DNA of 64,000 bases from an uncultured Flavobacteriaceae bacterium (GTDB taxonomy: Bacteria > Bacteroidota > Bacteroidia > Flavobacteriales > Flavobacteriaceae): positions 238,512 to 302,511 of the forward strand of contig CANLUS010000006.1 in assembly GCA_947494325.1 (NCBI GenBank), read 5' to 3'. Within the stretch, counting starts at the first letter, position 1; each line of letters opens with the position of its first letter. Made by a program: the position numbers and the translations under genes. The notes beneath the pieces were generated by a model, which was not told the origin of the DNA, searched no databases, and saw only the letters and a list, made by a program, of their open reading frames with translations. Shown here in pieces: positions 8,770 to 17,521 of the stretch.

Positions 8770-9483
8770 ATGAAAAATTTAATTATTGCAAGTACCTCTA
8801 CTATTCATGGGAGTGATTATCTTGAGTATATAAAAGAAGATATAAAACAGCTGTTTAATAATGTTGAAGACGTTGTTTTTATACCGTATGCTCGACCCAG
8901 TGGTATTTCTTATAATGCCTATACCAACATTGCAGCTAAGGCCTTTGGGTCGATGGGTAAGAATTTACAAGGAATTCATACATTTAAGAATCCGAAAGAC
9001 GCTATTAAAAATGCTAATGGTGTTTTCGTTGGTGGTGGAAATACTTTCTTATTAGTCAATGAATTATATCAGGAAGGGCTCATTGATATTTTAAAATTTA
9101 AAATAGAAGAAGGGATGCCTTATCTAGGAACTAGTGCAGGTAGCAATATTTGTGGGCCTACTATGAAAACAACAAATGATATGCCAATTATCATGCCCCA
9201 AAGTTTTATAACAATGGGTGTAATTCCCTTTAATATTAATGCGCATTATTTAGATCCTGATCCCAAGTCTAAACATAAAGGGGAGACAAGGGAAACTAGA
9301 ATCAAAGAGTTCCATGTTTTTAATGATACCCCAGTACTAGGACTTAGAGAAGGTAGCTGGTTGGAAGTAAAAAATCAATCCATTATTTTGAAGGGAACTT
9401 TGACTGCTAGATTGTTCAATAAAAAAGGACTTCCGATTGAACTTGAACCCCTTACTAATATTGCAGAGAAATTTACTCAATAG
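8770..9483 (+). CDS. pepE: Dipeptidase E (peptidase E, S51 family)
   Basis: PepE hydrolyses dipeptides with N-terminal aspartate, using a serine nucleophile in a class-I-glutamine-amidotransferase-like fold in the cytoplasm. The nucleophile sits in GTSAGSN (about residue 120), preceded by FVGGGNT, and NAHYLDP follows. The 237-residue length matches the family. A further ATG two codons upstream (8764) is possible; I prefer 8770 because most homologues begin MKN. A strong promoter precedes it, so it is probably transcribed alone. Its 3' end overlaps the convergent DUF4369 gene by 11 bp. Confidence 0.92.
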   Translation: MKNLIIASTSTIHGSDYLEYIKEDIKQLFNNVEDVVFIPYARPSGISYNAYTNIAAKAFGSMGKNLQGIHTFKNPKDAIKNANGVFVGGGNTFLLVNELYQEGLIDILKFKIEEGMPYLGTSAGSNICGPTMKTTNDMPIIMPQSFITMGVIPFNINAHYLDPDPKSKHKGETRETRIKEFHVFNDTPVLGLREGSWLEVKNQSIILKGTLTARLFNKKGLPIELEPLTNIAEKFTQ

Positions 9484-10207
9484 AATCCTTTCGAACTGTA
9501 GTATTTGAAGCTAGGAAGTTAAAAATATTTTTTGAATATTCACTTTTCTTAACATCTTCGGAGAAGCCAGAATAAATAATATTCACCTCCTCAACATCTA
9601 CTTCAGGAATCCTCAAGACAGATTGTAAAACAATACTCGAAATGAACGAATTAGGATTGTTTTTAGCGTAATTGAGACTGTAACGTGTGTTTTCATCATT
9701 AATAGCTCTCATTTTGTTGTTTATTTCGTTGATTTTTTGCAAATCATTTTCTGCTCTCGCCTTTTGTATTTGAATAAATAAGTCACCTATCTTCGAAACT
9801 ATTTTTTCCGATCCTTTTTTGAACTCTTGCAGTTCATCATTTAGTTTAGAACCATTAATTGTTGGCGCAAATAAACTATCTTTATGTACTGTAACAAAAG
9901 TGGTCCCTTGATCCACTAAGACTAATAATTTTCCTGGTATATCATCTAAAAAAACGCCTAACATTAAGGGTGTATCTATACTTCCTTTAAATTCAACTTT
10001 GTTTTGGTCTACAACCGCGGAATCCATTAAAATGGTTGAATTGCTTTCTTGTTTTTTTAGTAAAACTTTAGTGCCTTTACTTATCCCATCAATTTCTATT
10101 TTTAAGTGAAACTTACCGGCATCAATTTGCTTGGAATTCGTATCGCATGAGAGTATTAAGAGAAAAATAAACGATAAAAAATAAAACGATTTTTTAGAAG
10201 TTTGCAT
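9473..10207 (-). CDS. DUF4369 domain lipoprotein lacking a thioredoxin domain
   Basis: A 244-residue lipoprotein. Start set at the ATG at 10207, because the peptide from there (MQTSKKSFYFLSFIFLLILSC) is a standard lipoprotein signal with the lipobox cysteine at residue 21; the upstream ATG (10243) would add a polar extension. The mature part begins with a DUF4369 beta-sandwich (about 30-115). In Bacteroidota this domain usually precedes a TlpA/ResA-like thioredoxin domain, but here the protein ends in a helical segment with no CxxC motif. It may be a disulfide-independent relative or a shortened form. Confidence 0.75.
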   Translation of the reverse strand: MQTSKKSFYFLSFIFLLILSCDTNSKQIDAGKFHLKIEIDGISKGTKVLLKKQESNSTILMDSAVVDQNKVEFKGSIDTPLMLGVFLDDIPGKLLVLVDQGTTFVTVHKDSLFAPTINGSKLNDELQEFKKGSEKIVSKIGDLFIQIQKARAENDLQKINEINNKMRAINDENTRYSLNYAKNNPNSFISSIVLQSVLRIPEVDVEEVNIIYSGFSEDVKKSEYSKNIFNFLASNTTVRKDSIE

Positions 10208-10636
10208 AATAAAATTGTATTTCTTAAACTGTATGTTGTGCATTAAATAAAGTTACTTTTTCTGTAGTAATAACTCTTAATTTCATTAAAAAGTACAATT
10301 AAGTTATTAACTATTTCGAGAGTTATTAACAAACTAAAGAAATACGAAGAAACCTTTAGATTTCCTTCAGATTTCAAAATTAGTTTCGCACCAGATTATT
10401 TATTTCATAGCAGTTTTAAAAATCGATTTAAAATTTTTTTGTGTTGCACAATTTTAATAAGAAAAATACGTTTGGTATATGCTGTATAAGTATAGCTCCC
10501 CCAAAATTTTACGATTAAATGCACCTATTTCATTGAATGACACTTCATTTTTTGAAGTGAACTATTGTCAAAAATCTGCTATGATTTTGAAATGTTATTG
10601 TTGATTACAAAGGTAATTAACGAATGAATATTTAAT
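10208..10636. other. Intergenic region before the giant T9SS protein; one hairpin
   Basis: No gene is seen in these 429 bp. A short inverted repeat (CACTTCA at 10541-10547, TGAAGTG at 10553-10559, T-rich loop) lies about 80 bp before the ATG at 10637 and could be an operator. No exact TAnnTTTG box was found; TGATTTTG near 10581 is one mismatch away. Confidence 0.4.
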
Positions 10637-13600
10637 ATGACAAAAAAATTATTTTTTATTATTCTTGTTTTTACAAGTTTAAATTTATTAGGGCAATCTG
10701 CAGTTTTATCTGATTTTAGGATAGATGAAACCAATAAAAATAGAGTTTACTTTAATACTTCTAAGATACTTTCATCATTGGAAACGTCGGGTTTTACTAT
10801 TAGTGGTAAATCGATTTCAAGTGCTGAGATTAATGCAGGGCAGTTGACTAATCATTATTTTACAGTAACAGAACCATTTACTTTTTGGGATAACAATACC
10901 ATACGCTATAATGGTAATGATTCAAATATTGCCGCTTTTACCTTAACCTATATTTCAAATTTAATACCCGAACCTTCGAGTAATGTGGATAGATATGTTT
11001 CAGCTTCGGCAGGTGGTGGTGGAGATGGTACCTCTGAAGGGTCAGCTTGGACTTTTGAGGAAGCTGCATTAAACGCTGAAGCAGGGCAGACTGTTTGGAT
11101 AAAGGCTGGAGAGTATGGTAATATAACAATTTCTATAGAGAATAGTGGAACGTCGAATAGTCCGATAAAATTCATTGGCTATACAAATAGCCCAGGTGAT
11201 ATTTTAGATGACATGCGTGATAGTTTTGTTTATTCAAGTAACGCACAAGCAACGGCATTTATAGATCCAAGTACGTATCCCGTAATTAGAGGCCGGAACT
11301 TAAAAGCGGGTTTTGGAATTAGAACAAGATCTAGTAGTAATATTGTTTTTAGAAATCTCTGTGTTACCAATAAAGAATATGGATTTTCGAATCATGGAAC
11401 CAGTTCAAATATATTGTACGATAACTGTTTGGCAGGTAATAATTATAGAAGAGGCACGTTGTTTGGTCGAGGTTGGGACACAACAGCTGATACAGAGAGA
11501 ATTAGGATAAATAATTCAGTCTGTTTTGATAGTTCGTTAACTAATGTAAGAGTGGACGGTTCATTTCATTTGATTAACAATACTAAGGCTGCATCTGGAG
11601 TTTTTAATCCGGGTGATTCAGGAACAGATTATTGGTTTTCTACGAACAAGTTTATAGATTGTATAGTTAAAGATAGTGAAGCAAGGAGAGTTGGTAAGCC
11701 TGGTCATAAGGGACATGGAATCGGAGGGAAGTCTTATCGTCATATCATTACAAATAGTCTATGGGTAGGTAATTATTCAGAAGATGTTCAAGAAGGCTTT
11801 TTTCTTGCGTATGAAGATTCTTATAATAACGTGTTTAAAAATAACAGATATTATGGCGATCCTTCGGATAAGGTACTAGCCGGAATTGTAGCGCGCGATG
11901 GAGCGCATGATAACATTTGGGAAAATAACTTTATTGAAAATGTAAAAACTGGAATTTTACAATGGCGAACAAGTGAGCAACGAAATCAACCATCTATTTA
12001 TATTTCGTTGAATAATACGTTCAGAAATAATGTATTCAAAAATTATAATAGAGGGGTGGAATATTTTGCAAGAGCTGATGCACCTCGTTCTTCTTACACT
12101 TTGCGTGGAAATAAAATTTATAACAATACATTTTATGAAGATGATAGCCGTGTTTCTAACTACTTATTCGTTTATAATCAAGGTTCATTACCTGTGACCT
12201 TCGAAGGAAATGAGTTTAAAAATAATATAGTACATACTGCGCATAGAAATTATATTTGGGGTGCTAATTCAAGTCACTTTCAACAACAATACAATAATTA
12301 TTATAATTGTTCAGAAGTAGATAGTGGTGTTGGTAATGTGAGTGTTAATCCGCAATTTGTCAATGCTAATACAGGAGATTTTCATTTATTGCCTTCCTCT
12401 CCAATAAAAGATTCAGGACTCGATATTAATAGTGTAAGTCTTGATAAAGATTCAATGCCCAGAGTTCTTGGAAAATATTCCATCGGAGCTTACGATGACG
12501 CAACACCAAGTGTGGGTACTGTTAGTCCAGATATTTCTATATGCGTTGGAGAAACAACTACTTTAGTCGCTTCTGGAGGTTCAACATATTTATGGGGAGG
12601 TGGAGAAACGACTCCTGAATTAATAGTAAGTCCGGTAGAAACTACGACGTATACTGTTACTATCACTGAAGGAGAAAATTCTGATTCTCACGATGTCACT
12701 GTAACTGTTAATGATGCTCCTTCTGTAGATTTAGGGGACGATGTTGAAATGTGCTCAGGAGAAACGATTGTATTGACCGCTCAAGGAGAAGGTGATTTTT
12801 TATGGAATACAGGAGAGACAACAGCGAGTATTAGTGTAAGTCCTTTAGATACTACAACCTATAGCGTTATAGCTAGTAATTCATGTAGTACTGAGGCCAC
12901 TGATGAAATTGTTGTTACCGTTAATCCCGGAGTTGTTATTGATGCCGGTGAAGATGTAGAAATATGTATTGGAGAAACTGTAACCCTTACCGCTACAGGT
13001 AATGGTGATTTTTTATGGAGTACGGGGGAAACAACTGCTAGTATTGATGTAACTCCAACGACAACAACCTCATACACGGTTACTTCAAATTTGGGTGAAT
13101 GTTCAAATGAGGATATTATTGAAGTTACAGTAAATCAAACTGCTGCAGTAAATATTTTAGAAACGGACTTTGAAATCTGTTCAGGAGATGATGTTATTAC
13201 CTTAACGGCCGAAGGTGAGGGAGATTTTTTATGGAGCACAGGAGAAACTACATCTAGTATTAGTGTAAATCCAGAAAGTACTACAGTCTACACGGTTACA
13301 GCAAGTAACGCATGTAGTGCTGACGCGACTGATGAAATAACTATTACTGTAAATCCTGGAGTAACGGTAAATGCTGGCGATGATATTTCAATGTGCGTAG
13401 GTGAGACTGTTACCCTTACCGCAAGTGGGAATGGTGATTATTTATGGAGTACAGGGGAAACGACTGCGAGTATTGATGTAAGCCCAACTTCTACTACCTT
13501 GTATACTGTTACCTCTACCTTAGGAAGCTGTTCGAATACCGATGATGTCGAGGTGACTGTGAATGAAGCACCTTCAGTAGCTATAATAGAATCTGATTTT

Positions 13601-16246
13601 TCGATTTGTTCTGGTGATAGTGAAGTAACTTTAACGGCTAGTGGTGTCGGTAATTTTTTGTGGAGTACAGGAGAAACAACTGCAAGTATAACTGTCAATC
13701 CAACAACAACTACAACGTATAGTGTGACTGCAAGTAATACATGTAGTATAGATGCTAGTGATGAAATTACAATCACTGTAAATCCAGGTGTAAATGTAGA
13801 TGCCGGTTCCGATGTTGCCTTGTGTACAGGAGAGAGTGTTACGTTGACTGCTAATGGAAACGGTGATTATTTATGGAGTACGGGAGAAACAACTGCGAGT
13901 ATTAGTGTAAGTCCATCTTCAACTACGATATACACTGTTACATCAACTTTGGGAGATTGTTCAGATTCAGATGATGTACAGGTAACCGTTAATGAGTCTC
14001 CATCTGTTAATATATTAGAATCAGATTTTGAAATTTGTTCAGGAGATGAGGTAATTACGTTAACTGCAGAAGGTGTTGGTAATTTTTTGTGGAGTACAGG
14101 AGAAACGACATCAAGTATTAGTATTAATCCTAACGTTACTACAACCTATAGTGTTACAGCCACTAATTCTTGTAGTACAAGTGCTAGCGATGAAATTACA
14201 ATAACGGTAAATTCAGGAGTAACAGTAAATGCTGGTGACGATGTTTCTATATGTACAGGTGAAAACATAACATTGACTGCAACAGGTAATGGTGATTTTT
14301 TGTGGAGCACTGGGGAGACAACAGCAAGTATTAGTGTAAGTCCATCATCGACAACACTATATTCGGTAACATCAACTTTAGGAGGATGTTCAAATTCTGA
14401 TGATGTAGAAGTTACTGTTAACGAAGCTCCTACCGTTAATATTTTGGAGTCAGATTTTTCAATATGTTCGGGAGAGACTATTTCTTTGACAGCCTCGGGA
14501 AACGGAGCATTTTTATGGAATACAGGGCAGACAACATCAACAATAACAGTTAGCCCTTCAAGTACGACAACCTATAGCGTAACTTCAAGCAATACTTGTA
14601 GCACTGATGCTACAGATGAAATTACAATCACGGTGAACCCGTCAGTTACTGTAGACGCAGGAGAGGATGTGGCCATTTGTACAGGAGAAAATATTACTTT
14701 AACAGCTTCAGGTAATGGTAATTTTTTGTGGAGTACAGGTGAGACAAGTTCAAGTATCGAGGTAAGCCCATCTGCAACTACAATATATACAGTTACTTCG
14801 TCTTTAGGCGATTGCTCAGATACGGATCAAGTTAGGGTGACTGTGAATGAAGCTCCTGAAGTTACTATTGTAGAATCGGATTTATCAATTTGTTCTGCTG
14901 GAGAGTTAGTTACACTTACCGCAAGGGGTAGCGGTAATTTTTTATGGAGTACAGGTGAGACAACATCAACAATAGAGGTTAGTCCAATAGAAACAACAAC
15001 ATATACAGTTACGGCAAGCAGTGCTTCTTGTAGCACAAATGATTCTGACGAAATTGTTATTACCGTAGTTCCGGAAATTATATTTGATGTTAGTGAAGAT
15101 GTGGTTATTTGTGAAGGAGAAGAAGTTATATTATCAGCAACTAGTAATGGTGATTTTTTATGGAGTACCGGAGAAGTAACTGGTAGTATTAGCGTAGCGC
15201 CGAAAGTTACAACCACATATACAGTGCGATCTGCTATTGGTAATTTTTGTTTTAAAGAAGAAGCGATCGTTGTTACCGTTATTGAAGCTCCAGTTGTAGA
15301 CGCTGGACCAGATGTTACAATTTGCGAAGGAGAGGAAATTACTTTAGAAGCTTCTGGATCAGGAAATTTTCTTTGGAGCACTGGTGAAACAGAAGCTATG
15401 ATTACGGTAAATCCTCAAGAAACAACAATTTACACAGTTGTATCAAGTACAACGGGAGATTGTGGAAGTTCAATTTCTGATACAGTTACTGTTAATGTAA
15501 ATAGGAAACCTGTAGCTACGGCAAATGACGATATCGTTATAATATCGGGTACAAGGGTAGATTTAACTGTAAGTGGTGTTGGTTCCTTTGAATGGAGTAC
15601 TGGCGAAGTTGGAAGCCGTATTTCAGTTAGTCCAACAACTACAACCACGTATACCGTTACAGCGAGTACTGGAGATGGTTGTTCCATTGATGATGAAGTG
15701 ATAGTTACTGTTGTAGATGAATTTGAACCAACAGAAACTACAATTATAGCGGGCCAAAATATAACTATTTGTCCAGGAGATACAGTAATTGTAGAAGCTC
15801 CTACTGGTACTCAATATTTGTGGAGTTCAGGTGAAACCGATAGAAGTATAAAGGTTTCTCCTACAGAAACATCCATTTATTCTGTAAAGGTGTATAACGG
15901 AGAAGATTCGGAAACGAGTCATTCGACGATAACGGTTAAAGAAGATTGTACATCAGAGGCAGTTGAAGAAGCACTTAGTAGTTTCGAGTTAGATCAAGAA
16001 GTGACTGTATACCCTAATCCTACAAAAGGGATGTTAAATATTAAAATTAAGGGATTTAATAATATCTCTAATATTTCAGTCTACAATACAAGTGGTACCA
16101 TGTTATATACGAGAACAATTAACAATGAATTAAGAGCGAGTGTTCTGAAGGAGCAGATAGACTTATCGAGGTTTCCAAAGGGATTTTATTTTGTTAAATT
16201 AAGTAACAATAGTAAAAGTGAAACGAAAAAAGTACTCGTTATATGA
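10637..16246 (+). CDS. Giant T9SS-secreted protein: beta-helix N-terminus, 16 Ig-like repeats, type A sorting domain
   Basis: An 1869-residue secreted protein. Residues 1-20 are a signal peptide. Residues about 115-610 resemble a right-handed parallel beta-helix of the chondroitinase-B/pectate-lyase-like group: opening RYVSASAGGGGDGTSEGSAW, the segment GQTVWIKAGEY, and many N-rich turns such as FRNNVFKNYNRG. From residue 624 to about 1770 there are 16 Ig-like repeats of about 71 residues, each with the core FLWSTGETTASI and usually two cysteines. Residues about 1790-1869 (VYPNPTKG onward, ending KKVLVI) are a type A T9SS sorting domain, so it should cross the outer membrane and be anchored or released. 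It may be an adhesin or a polysaccharide-binding or lyase protein; catalytic residues were not identified. Confidence 0.9.
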   Translation: MTKKLFFIILVFTSLNLLGQSAVLSDFRIDETNKNRVYFNTSKILSSLETSGFTISGKSISSAEINAGQLTNHYFTVTEPFTFWDNNTIRYNGNDSNIAAFTLTYISNLIPEPSSNVDRYVSASAGGGGDGTSEGSAWTFEEAALNAEAGQTVWIKAGEYGNITISIENSGTSNSPIKFIGYTNSPGDILDDMRDSFVYSSNAQATAFIDPSTYPVIRGRNLKAGFGIRTRSSSNIVFRNLCVTNKEYGFSNHGTSSNILYDNCLAGNNYRRGTLFGRGWDTTADTERIRINNSVCFDSSLTNVRVDGSFHLINNTKAASGVFNPGDSGTDYWFSTNKFIDCIVKDSEARRVGKPGHKGHGIGGKSYRHIITNSLWVGNYSEDVQEGFFLAYEDSYNNVFKNNRYYGDPSDKVLAGIVARDGAHDNIWENNFIENVKTGILQWRTSEQRNQPSIYISLNNTFRNNVFKNYNRGVEYFARADAPRSSYTLRGNKIYNNTFYEDDSRVSNYLFVYNQGSLPVTFEGNEFKNNIVHTAHRNYIWGANSSHFQQQYNNYYNCSEVDSGVGNVSVNPQFVNANTGDFHLLPSSPIKDSGLDINSVSLDKDSMPRVLGKYSIGAYDDATPSVGTVSPDISICVGETTTLVASGGSTYLWGGGETTPELIVSPVETTTYTVTITEGENSDSHDVTVTVNDAPSVDLGDDVEMCSGETIVLTAQGEGDFLWNTGETTASISVSPLDTTTYSVIASNSCSTEATDEIVVTVNPGVVIDAGEDVEICIGETVTLTATGNGDFLWSTGETTASIDVTPTTTTSYTVTSNLGECSNEDIIEVTVNQTAAVNILETDFEICSGDDVITLTAEGEGDFLWSTGETTSSISVNPESTTVYTVTASNACSADATDEITITVNPGVTVNAGDDISMCVGETVTLTASGNGDYLWSTGETTASIDVSPTSTTLYTVTSTLGSCSNTDDVEVTVNEAPSVAIIESDFSICSGDSEVTLTASGVGNFLWSTGETTASITVNPTTTTTYSVTASNTCSIDASDEITITVNPGVNVDAGSDVALCTGESVTLTANGNGDYLWSTGETTASISVSPSSTTIYTVTSTLGDCSDSDDVQVTVNESPSVNILESDFEICSGDEVITLTAEGVGNFLWSTGETTSSISINPNVTTTYSVTATNSCSTSASDEITITVNSGVTVNAGDDVSICTGENITLTATGNGDFLWSTGETTASISVSPSSTTLYSVTSTLGGCSNSDDVEVTVNEAPTVNILESDFSICSGETISLTASGNGAFLWNTGQTTSTITVSPSSTTTYSVTSSNTCSTDATDEITITVNPSVTVDAGEDVAICTGENITLTASGNGNFLWSTGETSSSIEVSPSATTIYTVTSSLGDCSDTDQVRVTVNEAPEVTIVESDLSICSAGELVTLTARGSGNFLWSTGETTSTIEVSPIETTTYTVTASSASCSTNDSDEIVITVVPEIIFDVSEDVVICEGEEVILSATSNGDFLWSTGEVTGSISVAPKVTTTYTVRSAIGNFCFKEEAIVVTVIEAPVVDAGPDVTICEGEEITLEASGSGNFLWSTGETEAMITVNPQETTIYTVVSSTTGDCGSSISDTVTVNVNRKPVATANDDIVIISGTRVDLTVSGVGSFEWSTGEVGSRISVSPTTTTTYTVTASTGDGCSIDDEVIVTVVDEFEPTETTIIAGQNITICPGDTVIVEAPTGTQYLWSSGETDRSIKVSPTETSIYSVKVYNGEDSETSHSTITVKEDCTSEAVEEALSSFELDQEVTVYPNPTKGMLNIKIKGFNNISNISVYNTSGTMLYTRTINNELRASVLKEQIDLSRFPKGFYFVKLSNNSKSETKKVLVI
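12506..15946 (+). repeat. Sixteen in-frame ~215-bp repeats, alternating two types
   Basis: Sixteen in-frame units average 215 bp. From unit 2 to unit 12 two types alternate. Type A reads roughly NILESDFxICSG...SNTCSTxATDEITITVNPG. Type B reads VNAGDDVxICTGE...STLGxCSDxDDVxVTVNEA. The higher-order unit is therefore about 430 bp (143 residues). DNA copies are diverged at synonymous sites. Units 13-16 and unit 1 do not fit the alternation well. Confidence 0.9.
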
Positions 16247-16255
16247 TTCATTAAC

Positions 16256-16286
16256 AGCTATTTAGGATAGCTCTTATTCTTTTTTT
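16256..16286 (+). terminator. Probable intrinsic terminator after the giant secreted protein
   Basis: A 6-bp stem (AGCTAT 16256-16261, ATAGCT 16267-16272) with a 5-base loop is followed by a T-rich tail to 16286. It lies 10 bp after the stop codon. The stem is short, so strength is uncertain. Confidence 0.55.
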
Positions 16287-16339
16287 AAAAATATTTTTTA
16301 CTCATTTAGAATTTTATTTTTGTCGAATTAAAACCATTA

Positions 16340-16366
16340 TTTGGTTATTAAATTTGATTATATTTG
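16340..16366 (+). promoter_or_regulatory. Putative promoter of the polysaccharide locus, with long leader
   Basis: TATATTTG (16359-16366) matches TAnnTTTG; TTTG at 16340-16343 is a possible -33 element, but spacing (15 bp) is short. If used, the leader is about 170 nt. The leader holds two small inverted repeats: ATAGAA/TTCTAT near 16431-16448 and ATGTAAA (16467-16473)/TTTACAT (16484-16490), the latter followed by T-rich DNA. Attenuation of this large locus is possible but not shown. Confidence 0.45.
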
Positions 16367-16544
16367 CGTTGTTATAGAGAAAGAGAATTATAAAAATGAT
16401 CACTTCAAGAAATTAATTACTATTCTTTAATAGAATTTAATTTCTATTTTGTCCTAAATTAAAAGGATGTAAACCATTTAGTATTTACATGTTTTGTAAT
16501 TGTTAATTTTTTATAACATTTAATTTTCCTAAAGAAAAGATATT

Positions 16545-17519
16545 ATGAAAAATTTCGCTTTAATTGGTGTTGGAGGTTATATAGCCGAAAGACATCTGAG
16601 AGCAATAAGAGATACGAACAATAATTTATTGGTTGCATTGGATAAGTTTGATAGTGTTGGTATTATGGATAGTTATTTTCCAGACACTTCTTTTTTCGTT
16701 GAGTTTGAAAGATTTGACAGGCATATTGAGAAACTACGAAGAAAGAATATTAATTTAGACTATATAAGTATATGTACTCCAAATTACCTGCATGATTCAC
16801 ATATTCGAATGGCTCTTAGAAGCGGAGCTGATGCCATATGCGAAAAGCCATTGGTTTTAAACCCTTGGAATATTGATGCCTTGGTAGATGTTGAAAAACA
16901 ATATGGTAAAAATGTAAATACAATTTTACAATTACGGTTACATGATAGTATAATTGCACTTAAAGAAAAGATAGATAATGGTCCTAAAGATAAGGTCTAT
17001 GATGTTGATCTGACCTATTTGACCTCTAGAGGAAATTGGTATTATACATCTTGGAAAGGAGATGTGTCAAGATCTGGAGGCATTTCTACAAATATTGGAA
17101 TTCATTTTTACGATATGTTGTCATGGGTGTTTGGAAAAGTAAAGAAGAATGTTGTGCATGGTCATACTCATGATAGAGCTGGAGGATATCTTGAATTTGA
17201 GAAAGCCCGAGTGAGATGGTTTCTCTCAATTAATTATGATGTTTTACCAGAAGAAATTAAGAAAAAAGGACAACGAACTTATAGGTCTATAACAGTTGAT
17301 AACGAAGAAATCGAATTTAGTGGTGGTTTTTTTGACTTACACACTAAAAGTTATGAGAATGTTATTTCTGGTAAAGGATTCGGTTTGAAAGACGCAAGAC
17401 AATCTATTGAAATTGTCCACGAAATAAGAAATGCTGAAAAAAGTCCTTTGGTGGGAGACTTTCACCCAATGATGAAATTCCCAGATGCTAGTCATCCCTT
17501 TGTAAAAGGAGTTATTTAA
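16545..17519 (+). CDS. Gfo/Idh/MocA oxidoreductase, WlbA/WbpB-like UDP-sugar 3-dehydrogenase
   Basis: A 324-residue NAD-dependent sugar dehydrogenase. The Rossmann start MKNFALIGVGGYIAERH, the segment NNLLVALDKFDSVGIMDSYFP and the catalytic CEKPLVLNPWN motif (about residues 96-106) closely follow the WlbA/WbpB group, which oxidises UDP-N-acetylglucosaminuronic acid at C3 on the way to 2,3-diacetamido uronic acids. The rest of that pathway (WbpA, WbpI types) is not in the window, although a DegT aminotransferase and acetyltransferases are further down. First gene of the polysaccharide run; the next gene starts 2 bp after its stop. Confidence 0.85.
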   Translation: MKNFALIGVGGYIAERHLRAIRDTNNNLLVALDKFDSVGIMDSYFPDTSFFVEFERFDRHIEKLRRKNINLDYISICTPNYLHDSHIRMALRSGADAICEKPLVLNPWNIDALVDVEKQYGKNVNTILQLRLHDSIIALKEKIDNGPKDKVYDVDLTYLTSRGNWYYTSWKGDVSRSGGISTNIGIHFYDMLSWVFGKVKKNVVHGHTHDRAGGYLEFEKARVRWFLSINYDVLPEEIKKKGQRTYRSITVDNEEIEFSGGFFDLHTKSYENVISGKGFGLKDARQSIEIVHEIRNAEKSPLVGDFHPMMKFPDASHPFVKGVI

Positions 17520-17521
17520 AA

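Noticed and set aside
12859..15687. Several long minus-strand frames inside the Ig-repeat region
   Set aside because: They are antisense to the repeat array and owe their length to its codon pattern; they look like repetitive shadows of the real gene.
12506..15946. Possible CRISPR-like array
   Set aside because: The repeats are about 215 bp, in frame and inside a coding region, with no short spacers; this is protein repetition.
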